A stretch of 64,000 nucleotides of DNA from SLRI01 sp964393275 (GCA_964393275.1 CAYMTA010000002.1:62001-126000); one strand, 5' to 3'; positions 53,693-62,795 are shown, counted from the first letter of the stretch. The notes: a model not told the origin generated them from the sequence alone. Made by a program: numbers and translations.

Positions 53693-53730
53693 TTGAAATC
53701 TCGCATGAAATATGATATCTTATAGGATAT
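53693..53730 (+). promoter_or_regulatory. Promoter/operator of the PIN toxin-antitoxin pair
   Basis: TTGAAA (53693-53698), 17 bases, TATCTT (53716-53721). The -10 ends seven bases before the ATG at 53729, so the transcript should be nearly leaderless. ATATC-N6-GATAT (53715-53719, 53726-53730) is an inverted repeat lying over the -10 and the start codon, a likely autorepression site. Confidence 0.6.
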
Positions 53731-54154
53731 GCAAAGGGTCGTCCTCGACACCGATATCGTCGTGACGGCGTTGAGGAGCGCTGCCGGCGGCAGCAACGCA
53801 GTCCTGCGCGAGGCAGCGTTTGGGCGGCTCACGCCTCTGGCGACGCCAGCACTGTTCCTCGAGTATGAGGCGGTCCTGAAACGCCCCGAGCAGCGTCTCG
53901 CGCATGGACTGGAATTGCGAGACATCGACCGCTTCCTTGCGGCCTTTGCAAGCGCCTGTGAGGCGGTGGAGGTGAGCTTTCAGTGGCGACCGCAGCTGTC
54001 CGATCCAAACGACGAGATGGTTCTCGAAGCGGCGGTCAATGGTCGCGCCGATGCCCTGGTCACGCATAATGTGCGTGATTTCGCGAAGGGCGCTGAGCGT
54101 TTCGGATTGCGGGTCTTGAAGCCCGGAGAACTGTTGATGAGGTTACGGTCATGA
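53729..54154 (+). CDS. PIN-domain toxin (COG1569-like)
   Basis: 141 residues. PIN fold: MQRVVLDTDIVVTALRS (first Asp), a Glu in FLEYEAVLKRP, SDPNDEMVLEAAVNGRADALVTHNVRDF carrying the acidic cluster. This is the putative-toxin PIN family. It lies upstream of its probable antitoxin, with which it overlaps (ATGA), the reverse of the vapBC order at 25 kb. Confidence 0.85.
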   Translation: MQRVVLDTDIVVTALRSAAGGSNAVLREAAFGRLTPLATPALFLEYEAVLKRPEQRLAHGLELRDIDRFLAAFASACEAVEVSFQWRPQLSDPNDEMVLEAAVNGRADALVTHNVRDFAKGAERFGLRVLKPGELLMRLRS

Positions 54155-54396
54155 CCAAGGCATCCTACCCGCTCAAGCTCCCCGCGTCGGTCAAGGAAGC
54201 CGCTGCTCGCCTTGCCAAGGAAGACGGCGTTTCCCTGAACCAGTGGATCACAGTCGCCATCGCGCAGAAGATCGGCGTGGTCGAGACAGCGTCGCGCTTC
54301 CTCGAACGCCGTGCCGGACAGGCGCAGCCGAGCGACATGCTGCCGTTCCTCGACGAGGCGAAGCAGGAGACGCCGCCGATTGGCGACGAGATGTAG
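54151..54396 (+). CDS. Probable antitoxin (HicB/CopG-like)
   Basis: 81 residues: YPLKLPASVKEAAARLAKEDGVSLNQWITVAIAQKIG, an RHH domain, followed by an acidic tail ending LDEAKQETPPIGDEM. It overlaps the PIN toxin gene by four bases. Likely represses the pair through the dyad over the promoter. Confidence 0.82.
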   Translation: MTKASYPLKLPASVKEAAARLAKEDGVSLNQWITVAIAQKIGVVETASRFLERRAGQAQPSDMLPFLDEAKQETPPIGDEM

Positions 54397-54502
54397 CAGG
54401 AAATGCGCTTGAGCCCTGCATCCGGCAGCCTTGCCTTTGCCGACCGTTCGGGTGAACTCTGACCGGGTCCACCCACGCAACCGGCAGGGCGACCCCCACT
54501 CC

Positions 54503-55648
54503 ATGACCCCATCCAACCGCCCGACCGCCGAGACCCGCGCCGTGCAGGCGCTGCACGAGATCGAGGCGGCCACCGGCGCCGTGGTGCCGGCCATCCAGCC
54601 CTCCGCGACCTTCGCGCGGGACGCCGACTACGCGCTTCGTGACGGCTTCGTCTACAGCCGGGACACCTGCCCGACCGTGCGCCACGCCGAGCGCATCGTC
54701 GCCAGCCTCGAGGACGGGGCGGCCGCCCTGCTCTTCGGCTCGGGGCTCGCGGCCTGCGCCGCCCTCTTCGAGACCGTGCCGGCGGGCAAGCGGATAGCCG
54801 CGCCGCGCGTCATGTATCATGGCGCCCAGGACTGGCTGGTGCGGCTCCGGGACAAGCGCGGCATCGGCCTCGATTTCTTCGATGCGGTCAAGCCAGCGAG
54901 CCTCGCCGCCGCCGTCCGGCCGGGCGAGACCGCCCTTCTCTGGCTCGAGACGCCGGTCAACCCGAGCTGGGAGGTGATCGACATCGAGGCCGCGGCGGCG
55001 ATCGGCCGTCGGGCCGGGGCCATGGTCGCCGTCGACGGCACCTGCGCCTCGCCGGTGACGACCCAGGCGCTCAACCTCGGTGCCGACCTCGTCTTCCACT
55101 CGGCGACCAAGTACCTGAACGGCCACAGCGACCTCACCGCCGGGGTGCTGGTCACCAAAATGCTGGACGAGAGCTGGCGCGAGCTCACCTGGCTGCGCTC
55201 GAGGCTCGGCGGCGTGCTCGGCGCGTTCGAGGCCTGGCTGCTGATTCGCGGCATGCGCACCCTCTATCTCCGCTTCGAGCGCGCCTCGGCCAGTGCGCTC
55301 GCCATCGCCCGGCACCTGGAAGGCCACCCGGCCATCGAGCGTGTCCTCTATCCGGGCCTCGAGAGCCACGCCCAGCACGCCATCGCCCGCCGCCAGATGA
55401 CCCGGGGCTTCGGCGGCATGCTCTCGATCCTGGTGCGTGGCGGGCCGGATCAGGCGAAGCGCATCGCCTCGTCGACGAGGTTCTTTCTGCCGGCGACGTC
55501 CCTGGGCGGCGTCGAGAGCCTGATCGAGCACAGGAAGGCCGTCGAAGGCCCGCACAGCATCGTCCCGGACAACCTGATCCGCCTCTCGGTCGGCATCGAG
55601 GAGGTGGGCGACCTCATCGACGATCTGGATGCCGCCCTCGGGCGATGA
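54503..55648 (+). CDS. Cystathionine beta-lyase/gamma-synthase-family PLP enzyme
   Basis: 381 residues from ATG 54503. PLP motifs: ETRAVQALHEIEAATGAVVPAIQPS, GSGLAACAALF, VDGTCASPVTTQ and the Schiff-base Lys in SATKYLNGHSDLTAGV. This is the Cys/Met metabolism family; beta-lyase or gamma-synthase cannot be told apart here. Its last 35 bases overlap the 3' end of the opposite livM. Confidence 0.88.
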   Translation: MTPSNRPTAETRAVQALHEIEAATGAVVPAIQPSATFARDADYALRDGFVYSRDTCPTVRHAERIVASLEDGAAALLFGSGLAACAALFETVPAGKRIAAPRVMYHGAQDWLVRLRDKRGIGLDFFDAVKPASLAAAVRPGETALLWLETPVNPSWEVIDIEAAAAIGRRAGAMVAVDGTCASPVTTQALNLGADLVFHSATKYLNGHSDLTAGVLVTKMLDESWRELTWLRSRLGGVLGAFEAWLLIRGMRTLYLRFERASASALAIARHLEGHPAIERVLYPGLESHAQHAIARRQMTRGFGGMLSILVRGGPDQAKRIASSTRFFLPATSLGGVESLIEHRKAVEGPHSIVPDNLIRLSVGIEEVGDLIDDLDAALGR

Positions 55649-56597
55649 AGGCGAGGATCTCGGCGACGAGGCCGCGCTCGAAGAAGCGCACGCTCGAGAC
55701 CAGGAGGACGGCGAGCACGAGGAGCCAGGAGGCGCCGAGCAGGCCCGAGAGCCCCGCCTCGGTCCAGCTCAGGAGCAGGGCACCCAAAAACGCCGCGAGC
55801 AGCATCTCGCGGCCGCCGAGCGCGGTCCAGATCAGCACCTCGGCTGAGAGCCCGAAGCCGATCAGCTTGGGCGAGACGAAGCCGAACTGGCTCGCGAACA
55901 GGGCCCCGGCGAGCCCCGCGATGGCGGCCGAAAGGGCGAAGCCGTGCCGCTTGATGGCGGCCGTGTCGTAGCCGAGATAGCCCAGCCGATCCTCGTTCTC
56001 GCGCACCGCCGTCATGGCGAGGCCGCGGGATGATTCCAGAAGGGCCTCGAGCCCGATGAACACGGCGAGCGCGATGCCCAGCATGACATGGTAGGTCGCC
56101 ACGGCGTCGAGGAGCACCGGCCCGCCGCCGTCGAGCCCGAGTGCGAGCGGTGGGACACCGATCAAGCCGTTGAGGCCGCCGAGCCAAAGGGAGCTCTGGG
56201 TCAGCCGCTCGGCGAGCACGGCCAGGGCCAGCATGGTGATGCCGAAATAGGCGCCACGCAGCCCCCGCCCGTGGAAGAGAAAGAAGCCCAGCATCTGCGC
56301 CGCCGCCCAGGGGGCGAGGCAGGCGAGGGCGAGGCCGAGCCAGGAGGAGGGGAACGCCTCGAGTCCCGGCAGGCGGCCCATGGTGGTGAGCGCCATGGCA
56401 TAGGCGCCCATGCCGAAGAAGAGAGCGTGGCCGAAGGAGAGGAGGCCGAGCCGCCCCCAGGCCAGGGACAGGCTCATGGCAAAGAGGCCGTAGGTGAGAA
56501 ACTGCGCGAGCTGCAGGGTCTGCCATTCGCCGACGCCGAGCGGCAGGGCCGCCAGGCCGAGCCAGACGAGGCCCTGGACCAGCCGCGTCCGGCTCAT
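55614..56597 (-). CDS. Branched-chain amino acid/amide ABC permease, LivM type
   Basis: 327 residues from ATG 56597, overlapping the LivH stop (ATGA). Eight to ten helices; the loop GLAMTAVRENEDRLGYLGYD (EAA-like) is typical of LivM. Distal permease of the HAAT operon; its stop lies inside the end of the opposite PLP-enzyme gene. Confidence 0.93.
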   Translation of the reverse strand: MSRTRLVQGLVWLGLAALPLGVGEWQTLQLAQFLTYGLFAMSLSLAWGRLGLLSFGHALFFGMGAYAMALTTMGRLPGLEAFPSSWLGLALACLAPWAAAQMLGFFLFHGRGLRGAYFGITMLALAVLAERLTQSSLWLGGLNGLIGVPPLALGLDGGGPVLLDAVATYHVMLGIALAVFIGLEALLESSRGLAMTAVRENEDRLGYLGYDTAAIKRHGFALSAAIAGLAGALFASQFGFVSPKLIGFGLSAEVLIWTALGGREMLLAAFLGALLLSWTEAGLSGLLGASWLLVLAVLLVSSVRFFERGLVAEILAFIARGRHPDRR

Positions 56598-57460
56598 CGG
56601 CGCTGCCGGAAATGGCCGACGAGACCGTCCGGCAAAAGCCGGATGACGAGAATCGCGAGGCCGAGGACGGCGAGCTCGGCCATGACCGGCGAGACGAAGC
56701 GCGCCACCAGGCTCTGGCTGCCGCCGACCAGCACCCCGCCCATGACGACGCCGGCGAGTTCGCCCGCCCCGCCGGTCAGGATGGCGAGGAAGGCCGGGAT
56801 GAGGAAGCCCAGCCCCATCTGCGGGTCGACGCTCAGGAGCGGCGCCATGACGACGCCGGCGAGCCCGGCGAGCCCGGCGCCGAAGGCGAAGGTCAGCCGG
56901 TCGAGGCGGCGGCTGTCGATGCCCATGGCCTCCGCCGTCTCGCGGTCGGCGATGGTGGCCCGGGCGGCGAGCCCGATTCGCGTGCGATAGAAGAGCCAGA
57001 AGCACGTGGCGATGACCACGAGCGACACGCCCATGATGAACAGCCGATAGGCCGGATAGGGCTGGCCCAGGATGGCGATGCGCAGGTCGAACGGGGCCTC
57101 CGCCACCCGGCTCTGCGGGCCGAACCACAGGATCACCGCCTGGCGGATCAGGAGCGAGAGCCCCCAGGTGGCGAGGATGCTGTCGAGCACACGGCCGTAG
57201 AGATGGCGGATGACCAGGACCTCGAGCAGGAGGCCGACGAGGCCGACGGCGAGCGGCCCCAGCACCAGCGCCAGCCAGAACGAGCCGCCCAACCCCTGGA
57301 CCACGAGCAGCGCGTAGGCGCCGAGCAGGAAGAGCTCGCCATGCGCCATGTTGATGATGCGCATCATGCCGAAGACCACCATCAGCCCCATGGCGACCAG
57401 GATGACGACCAGGACGAAATTGGCGGCATCCAGGAGCGCCAGGACGAGATCGGCCGCCAT
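56594..57460 (-). CDS. Branched-chain amino acid/amide ABC permease, LivH type
   Basis: 288 residues with a hydrophobic profile of about eight helices. LivH features: LMVVFGMMRIINMAHGELFLLGAY and IGLAARATIADRETAEAMGID. Pairs with LivM as the membrane channel. Starts five bases after livF. Confidence 0.93.
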   Translation of the reverse strand: MAADLVLALLDAANFVLVVILVAMGLMVVFGMMRIINMAHGELFLLGAYALLVVQGLGGSFWLALVLGPLAVGLVGLLLEVLVIRHLYGRVLDSILATWGLSLLIRQAVILWFGPQSRVAEAPFDLRIAILGQPYPAYRLFIMGVSLVVIATCFWLFYRTRIGLAARATIADRETAEAMGIDSRRLDRLTFAFGAGLAGLAGVVMAPLLSVDPQMGLGFLIPAFLAILTGGAGELAGVVMGGVLVGGSQSLVARFVSPVMAELAVLGLAILVIRLLPDGLVGHFRQRR

Positions 57461-57465
57461 CGCCG

Positions 57466-58167
57466 TCAGATCGCGAGCCGGGCTTCGAGCATCGGCAGGG
57501 CGGCCCCGAGCCCCGCCGCCTCGACCTGAAGCTCGATCCGCCCCTTCTCCATCACCAGCACCCGATCGGCGAGGCCCATGACCAGATCGAGGTTCTGCTC
57601 CACGAGCAGGAGCCCGATGCCGTCCTCGCTGGCGATGGCGCGGAGCGTGTCGGCCAGGCGCTCGACCAGCGAGGGCTGGATGCCTTCGGTCGGCTCGTCG
57701 AGCAGGAGCAGGCGCGGCCGGCCGACCAGGGCCCGGGCGATGGCGAGCTGCTGCTGCTCGCCGCCGGAAAGCGTCGCCGCGTCCTGGCGGCGGCGCTCGG
57801 CCAGCACTGGAAAGCGCTCCAGCGCGTCATCGCCGAGCCGCACGCCGTGGCCGAGCCCGCCGATGGTCAGGTTCTCCTCGACGGTGAAGCCGGCGAGGAT
57901 GCTGCGGCCCTGCGGCACCCAGCCGATTCCGGCGCGCGCGATCCGGTGCGCCTTGAGGCCAGCGAGCTCCTGCCCGGCGAAACGGATGCTGCCGGCGGTG
58001 GGTCGCAGGAGACCCATCAGCGCCTTCAGGGTCGTCGTCTTGCCGGTGCCGTTGCGCCCCATGAGGCAGGTGATGCCGCCCGCGTCGACGTCGAGGTCGA
58101 CCCCGTCCAGGATGCAGGCACTGCCGTAGCCGGCGACCAGGCCCCGCACCTCCAGGAGCGGCGCCAT
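57466..58167 (-). CDS. ABC ATPase, LivF type
   Basis: 233 residues from ATG 58167. Walker A GRNGTGKTTTLKALMG, signature LSGGEQQQLAIARAL, Walker B LLLLDEPTEGIQPS, switch LLLVEQNLD. The EQN of LivF-type ATPases is present. Its start overlaps the LivG stop by one base. Confidence 0.94.
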   Translation of the reverse strand: MAPLLEVRGLVAGYGSACILDGVDLDVDAGGITCLMGRNGTGKTTTLKALMGLLRPTAGSIRFAGQELAGLKAHRIARAGIGWVPQGRSILAGFTVEENLTIGGLGHGVRLGDDALERFPVLAERRRQDAATLSGGEQQQLAIARALVGRPRLLLLDEPTEGIQPSLVERLADTLRAIASEDGIGLLLVEQNLDLVMGLADRVLVMEKGRIELQVEAAGLGAALPMLEARLAI

Positions 58168-58877
58168 CAGGCACGCCGGCCCAGATAGAGCTCGCGCACC
58201 AGCGGATCCCTGCTGACCTCCGCGTAGCTGCCCGTCGCGACGATTCGGCCCTGCAGCATGACGGCGATCGGCACGTCGAGCTCGCGCACGAAGGCCATGT
58301 CGTGCTCGATCACAATGGCCGCCACGCCATGCTCCCGGTTGAGCGCGTGGAGCAGGGCGGCCGTCCGTCGCGTCTCGGCCACGGTCATGCCGGCGGTCGG
58401 CTCGTCGAGCAGGAGCAGCCGTGGCCGAAGGGCCAGCAGCATGGCGATCTCGAGCCATTGCCGCTGGCCATGGGCGAGCCGGCCGGCCGGCACGGCGGCG
58501 AGGTCGCCGAGCCCGACCTGCTCCAGCAGGGACCGGGGAGCGACCGGGCGGCTGGCGGCAGGCGATGCTGCCCCGAGCGCCAGATGCTCGGCCACGGTCA
58601 GCGCCGCGAAGAGGCCAGGCGTCTGGAACTTGCGGGCGATGCCGAGCCTTGCCCGCTCCGCCGGCCCCTGCCGGTCGAGCCGCTCGCCGGCGAAGTCGAC
58701 CCGGCCGGCATCGGCCCTGGTCTCGCCGCTCAGCACGCGAAAGAACGTGGTCTTGCCGCAGCCATTGGGGCCGAGCAGGCAGAGCAGGCCGCCTTCATCA
58801 AGGGTGAGCGAGAGCCCGGCCAGCGCCTGCACCCCGCCGAAGCGCTTCTCCAGCCCTTCGACAGCGAGCAGCTTCAC
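58167..58877 (-). CDS. ABC ATPase, LivG type
   Basis: 236 residues from a GTG at 58877. Walker A GPNGCGKTTFFRVLSG, signature LAHGQRQWLEIAML (the LSHGQ form of LivG), Walker B LLLLDEPTAGM and switch VIEHDMAFV. The GTG start is five bases after the binding-protein stop. Confidence 0.93.
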   Translation of the reverse strand: MKLLAVEGLEKRFGGVQALAGLSLTLDEGGLLCLLGPNGCGKTTFFRVLSGETRADAGRVDFAGERLDRQGPAERARLGIARKFQTPGLFAALTVAEHLALGAASPAASRPVAPRSLLEQVGLGDLAAVPAGRLAHGQRQWLEIAMLLALRPRLLLLDEPTAGMTVAETRRTAALLHALNREHGVAAIVIEHDMAFVRELDVPIAVMLQGRIVATGSYAEVSRDPLVRELYLGRRA

Positions 58878-58882
58878 GCCCG

Positions 58883-60031
58883 TCAGTCGCAGCCGGCCTC
58901 GGGTGCGATCCGGCCGAGCCGCTCGACCACCTCGAGCCCGTCGCCCCGCGTATGGGCCAAAAACATCTCCATGGTGACGTGATGGTCCGCCGCACCGATC
59001 GAGAGGAGGCCCGTCGGTGTCTCGATCTCGAGGCCTTCGAGCCCGTCGACCAGGGCCTCGGAATCGATCGAGGCAGCCCCCTCGAGCGCCCCGGCCACGG
59101 CCATCACGGCGTTGTAGTGGGTCATGGTGTAGTGCGAGGCGACGACGTCGGGACCGGCCATCGCCCTGAGCCGGCTGGTGAAGTCCTGAACGCCGGGCGA
59201 AGGATCGGCCGCGGCGAAGGGGACGGTCACCCACATGTCCTGCGCCTTGCCCTCGCCGAAGGCGCCCAGATAGTCCTCGGAGAATCCCAAAAAGCCGACG
59301 GTCACCTTGTCCAGGAGCCCGAAATCCTCGGCCTGGCGGATGAAGGTGATGCCATCGGCGCCGGGCAGCGCGAAGAGCAGGACATCCGCCCCGCTCTCCT
59401 CGATGCGGCGCACGATCGGCGCGAACTCGGTGACGCCCCAGGGCGTGAACTCGGTGCCGACCACCTCGCCGCCCGCCTCGGCGACCAGCGCGGCGGCCGT
59501 CTCGAACATCTTCTGCGGCCAGACGTAGTCGGCGCCGAACATGAAGAACTTCTTGCCGCGATGCTCCGCCAGATAAGGCACGAGCTCGGCCAGCTCCTGG
59601 TTCGGCACCGAGTTGAAGGCGAAGACATAGCGCGAGCAGGCGCCGCCCTCGTAATTGGTCGCATAGAGCAGCGGCACCTTGGCGCGCTCCATGGTCGGCA
59701 GCATGGCATCGCGCGCATTGGAGGTGATGGGCCCGAGGATGGCGATCACGTGATCGCCACGGATGAGCTTGGTGGCCCGCTCGACCGAGGTCCTGGGATC
59801 CGTCTTGTTGTCCTCAAAGATCACCTCGACCGGCCGGCCCTGGATGCCGCCCCCGTCGTTGATCTCCTTGACCGCCAGATCGATGCCGAGCCGGGCCTGC
59901 CCGCCGAAGAGCTCGAGCCCGCCGGAGAAGGGCAGCACCGCGCCGAGCTTGACGGGCTCCTCCTGCGCGAAGGTGCTGCCGCCGAGAAGCCCCACCGCCA
60001 GACCCGCAACCAGCATCAGACCGCCACGCAT
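58883..60031 (-). CDS. Branched-chain amino acid/amide-binding protein (LivK/AmiC family)
   Basis: 382 residues with signal MRGGLMLVAGLAVGLLGGSTFAQ. Mature LivK fold: VKLGAVLPFSGGLELFGGQ, INDGGGIQGRPVEVIFEDNKTDP, and the central ALGPITSNARDAMLP-like hinge. The CSRYVFAFNSVPNQELAELV part resembles amide- and urea-binding relatives (UrtA/AmiC/FmdD), so the substrate may be an amide. First gene of the five-gene operon. Confidence 0.92.
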   Translation of the reverse strand: MRGGLMLVAGLAVGLLGGSTFAQEEPVKLGAVLPFSGGLELFGGQARLGIDLAVKEINDGGGIQGRPVEVIFEDNKTDPRTSVERATKLIRGDHVIAILGPITSNARDAMLPTMERAKVPLLYATNYEGGACSRYVFAFNSVPNQELAELVPYLAEHRGKKFFMFGADYVWPQKMFETAAALVAEAGGEVVGTEFTPWGVTEFAPIVRRIEESGADVLLFALPGADGITFIRQAEDFGLLDKVTVGFLGFSEDYLGAFGEGKAQDMWVTVPFAAADPSPGVQDFTSRLRAMAGPDVVASHYTMTHYNAVMAVAGALEGAASIDSEALVDGLEGLEIETPTGLLSIGAADHHVTMEMFLAHTRGDGLEVVERLGRIAPEAGCD

Positions 60032-60095
60032 CGTTCCTCTCCCTTGCTTTGATGGCGGAGCATAGGAAGATCGAACGGCTGCTGTAAACGGCGTC

Positions 60096-61121
60096 TCAGG
60101 CGACGAGGGAGAAGACGAGGCCGAGCGCCAGCGCGCCGGCCACCGAGAAGCCCAGATAGGCCATGAACACCGGCGGCCGGGCGAGGGCCCAGACGGCGAT
60201 CGCGGCGGGCAGCGAGGTGACGCCGCCGGCGATCAAGAACGCCATGCCGGCCCCCGGCGCCATGCCCTGGTCGATGAGCCCGCCGATCAGCGGCAGCGCG
60301 GCATAGCCATTCAGATAGGCCGGCACACCGACCAGCACGGCCAGGAACACCGGTCCCACACCTTCGCCGCCGAGCGTCGAAGCCACCAGGTCGGCCGGGA
60401 TCCAGGCCAGCATCAGGCTCTCGAGGAGGAAGGCCAGCGCCAGCCACTTGCCGAGAAAGACCGTGGTGTCCCGGGCATTTCGGGCAAAGGTCGCCCGGCG
60501 TGCCGGCTCCTGCCAGAACCGCCAGCGCACGGGCCTGGGGTCGCGCACGCGCCCGCCGCCACAGCCGCCATTGCCGACCTCGGGGCGGAGCGGCTCGGCG
60601 AAGGCGCCGCTGCGCATCAAGAGCGCCATGCCGAAGCCGCCGACGAGGCCCATCGCGACCGCCGCCGCCGTCTTGTAGAGGGCGAAGCCGAGACCGAGCG
60701 TGCCGAGGGTCAAGGCGAACATCGACGGGTCCATGAGCGGCGAGGCGAGCCAGAAGGCCATGACCGCCGGCAGGGGCACGCCCATGGCCAAGAGGGCCGC
60801 GATCAGGGGAATGACGCCGCAGGAGCAGAAGGGCGAGAGGGCACCCATCAGGCTGGCCGCCAGGATCATCGGTGCGGTGCGGCCGCTGAACGCGCGGGCG
60901 ATCAGGTTGTCGGCGCCCGTGGCCTTGGCATAGGCCGCGAGCGCCACCGAGGCGAGAAGGAAGGGTGCGACGTCGAGCAGGCTCGAGGCGGTGAAGCCGA
61001 GGCTGGCCTTTGCCTGCTCCGGCAGGACGAGGGCGAGACCGGCGAGGATCAGCAGAAGGGCGAGGAGCGCCGGGTCCGGCGTGCGTGCTGCCTGCCCGAT
61101 CCGGGCGACGAAAGCGGTCAT
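60096..61121 (-). CDS. ArsP-type permease (organoarsenical/metal efflux)
   Basis: 341 residues, eight to ten helices, of the permease family PF03773. The conserved FCSCGVIPLIAALLAMG (Cys-Ser-Cys) is the arsenical-binding motif of ArsP, which exports trivalent organoarsenicals. A cytoplasmic loop is rich in Gly and Cys (GNGGCGGGRV). AGGAG precedes the ATG. It lies 55 bases downstream of an arsR. A copper/zinc efflux role is possible for this family. Confidence 0.8.
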   Translation of the reverse strand: MTAFVARIGQAARTPDPALLALLLILAGLALVLPEQAKASLGFTASSLLDVAPFLLASVALAAYAKATGADNLIARAFSGRTAPMILAASLMGALSPFCSCGVIPLIAALLAMGVPLPAVMAFWLASPLMDPSMFALTLGTLGLGFALYKTAAAVAMGLVGGFGMALLMRSGAFAEPLRPEVGNGGCGGGRVRDPRPVRWRFWQEPARRATFARNARDTTVFLGKWLALAFLLESLMLAWIPADLVASTLGGEGVGPVFLAVLVGVPAYLNGYAALPLIGGLIDQGMAPGAGMAFLIAGGVTSLPAAIAVWALARPPVFMAYLGFSVAGALALGLVFSLVA

Positions 61122-61138
61122 CGTGGTCGCTCCTGCAA

Positions 61139-61158
61139 CGATCCTTTCGGGAGGATCG
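61139..61158 (-). promoter_or_regulatory. Hairpin between arsR and the permease
   Basis: CGATCCT (61139-61145) and AGGATCG (61152-61158) form a 7-bp stem with a 6-nt loop, between the arsR stop and the permease start. It may tune permease expression relative to the regulator. Confidence 0.45.
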
Positions 61159-61176
61159 GAAGAATGGGCAAAATCC

Positions 61177-61485
61177 TCAGGCGGCGTCGCCGTTGCGGCC
61201 CGCCTCCACGCAGCATTCGCGCTCGAGAAAGCCGAGCGTCTCGTGCATCACCGGGTAGTTGGCGCGGCAGATCAGGGTGGTGCCCTGGCGCTCCTGGCTC
61301 ACCAGGTCGACCAGGATCAGCTTCTGCAGATGGTGCGACAGGGTCGAGCGCGGCACGCCGGTCCGCGCCTGCACCTCGCCCACGGCGAGTCCGTCCTGAC
61401 CGGCCCGAACGAGCTGGCGGTAGACCTCGAGCCGGGTCGTGTTGCCCAGCGCCTCCAGCCGGGCGGCGATGTGATCGAGCTGCAT
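61177..61485 (-). CDS. arsR: ArsR/SmtB-family regulator
   Basis: 102 residues from ATG 61485 (the frame runs upstream to 61566). Winged helix: ARLEALGNTTRLEVYRQLVRAGQDGLAVGEVQAR and recognition helix PRSTLSHHLQKLILVDLV; the likely metalloid Cys pair lies at the C-terminus (LERECCVEAG). Unlike the regulator at 44.0 kb, it precedes its transporter. It probably represses itself and the permease. Confidence 0.88.
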   Translation of the reverse strand: MQLDHIAARLEALGNTTRLEVYRQLVRAGQDGLAVGEVQARTGVPRSTLSHHLQKLILVDLVSQERQGTTLICRANYPVMHETLGFLERECCVEAGRNGDAA

Positions 61486-61524
61486 GCGGGAATGATGGGA
61501 CCGCCCGAACGACAAGTCAAACGG

Positions 61525-61538
61525 TATTTCTAGAAATA
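61525..61538. promoter_or_regulatory. Candidate ArsR operator
   Basis: TATTTCTAGAAATA is a perfect 14-bp palindrome, 40 bases upstream of the arsR ATG, in an AT-rich patch within otherwise GC-rich DNA. ArsR/SmtB proteins bind such AT-rich dyads. Confidence 0.6.
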
Positions 61539-61573
61539 TCGTTATATGCGGCTTCGAGGCCGCCACCGGCCGG

Positions 61574-62641
61574 TCAGAAGATCAGCCGGTCGGCGCGCAG
61601 CTCGGCGAAGAGGTCGAAAAAGGAGTCTTCGGTCGAGCGGTAGCCGGCAAAGCCGCGCTTGCGGCTGTTCGCCATGTCGGTCATCACCTCGATCGGCCGG
61701 CCGAGATCGAGATCGGTGTGCCAGGGCGAGGCCAGCCGGTCGAGGTCGGGCTCGACGAGGCCATGCCGCTCCGCGATCTCGCGCCAGAGCGGGCCGCAAT
61801 CCGCCATCTGCGCCGCCAGGGGCCGCACGGTTCCATCGAAGCCGGAAGGCTCGATATCGAACCACCCGGCCAGGCGCGGCCAGAGCCAGCTCCAGCGAAA
61901 GACGTCGCCATTGGTGATGTTGAAGGCCTCGTTGCGGGCCGCCGGCGTCGTGGCGGCCCAGACGAGCTGGTCGGCCAGGACCCGGGCGTCGGTGACATCC
62001 GAGATGCCCCGCCACTGCGCCTCGGAGCCCGGCCATTGGAACTTCCGGCCGCTGGCCTTGCAGATGGTGGCGAAGACGGCGAGCGTGGTGCCGAGATTCA
62101 TGGCGTTGCCGACCGCCTTGCCGATCACCGTATGCGGCCGGTGAACGCTCCAGGAGAACCCGTCACGCTCGGCCGCGGCCAGGACCTCGTCCTCCTGGGT
62201 GTAGTAGAAATTCTGGACCGGCAAACGCGGCTGCTCCTCGCGCAGGGGCGTCTCGGGCAGGGTGCCGCTCGCGACATAGGACTCGAACGGTCCGAGGTAA
62301 TGCTTGAGCCCGGTGACCAGGGCCACGTGCCGCACCGATCCCCTGGCCGAAAGGGCGGCCAGCAGATTCCTGACCATCGCCCCGTTGACCCGGCAGTTCT
62401 CGGCCTCCGTCGCCTGCCGCAGCCAGGTGGCGAGAAAGACATGCGTCGGGGCGAGAGCCTCGAGCGCCAGGGCGAGCGATGCGGGCTCGAGGAGATCGGC
62501 CGCGACCGGCCGCAGCCCGTCGATCTCGGGGCGCGGCCGGCGGGCGAGGCCATGCGTCGTCCAGCCATCGGCGATCAGCCGCCGGGCCACGGCGCTGCCG
62601 ATGATGCCGGTCGCTCCCACGACCAGAGCCGTTCCCCGCAT
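61574..62641 (-). CDS. PRISE-family reductase (progesterone-5-beta-reductase/iridoid-synthase-like SDR)
   Basis: 355 residues. Rossmann motif GATGIIGSAVARRLI; NFYYTQED (residues 144-151) is the active-site signature of the PRISE family, with Tyr146/147 in place of the usual YxxxK Tyr. GLKHYLGPFE holds the Lys. These enzymes reduce activated enones such as progesterone or 8-oxogeranial. It lies upstream of arsR in the same direction, with unrelated chemistry. Confidence 0.87.
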   Translation of the reverse strand: MRGTALVVGATGIIGSAVARRLIADGWTTHGLARRPRPEIDGLRPVAADLLEPASLALALEALAPTHVFLATWLRQATEAENCRVNGAMVRNLLAALSARGSVRHVALVTGLKHYLGPFESYVASGTLPETPLREEQPRLPVQNFYYTQEDEVLAAAERDGFSWSVHRPHTVIGKAVGNAMNLGTTLAVFATICKASGRKFQWPGSEAQWRGISDVTDARVLADQLVWAATTPAARNEAFNITNGDVFRWSWLWPRLAGWFDIEPSGFDGTVRPLAAQMADCGPLWREIAERHGLVEPDLDRLASPWHTDLDLGRPIEVMTDMANSRKRGFAGYRSTEDSFFDLFAELRADRLIF

Positions 62642-62795
62642 CGTCCGTTCCTCCCCGTCTCTCCCCTTGTGAGTCCATGTAGGCGCATTGCGCCGCCCGA
62701 CGCCAGCCGCAGCGACGCTTCGGGTGCGCTGCCCGCCTGGGGATGCGCTGCTGTGGCGGCCCCGAACGGCCGGGCGTTCCAGAGTCTCCGCTGCC

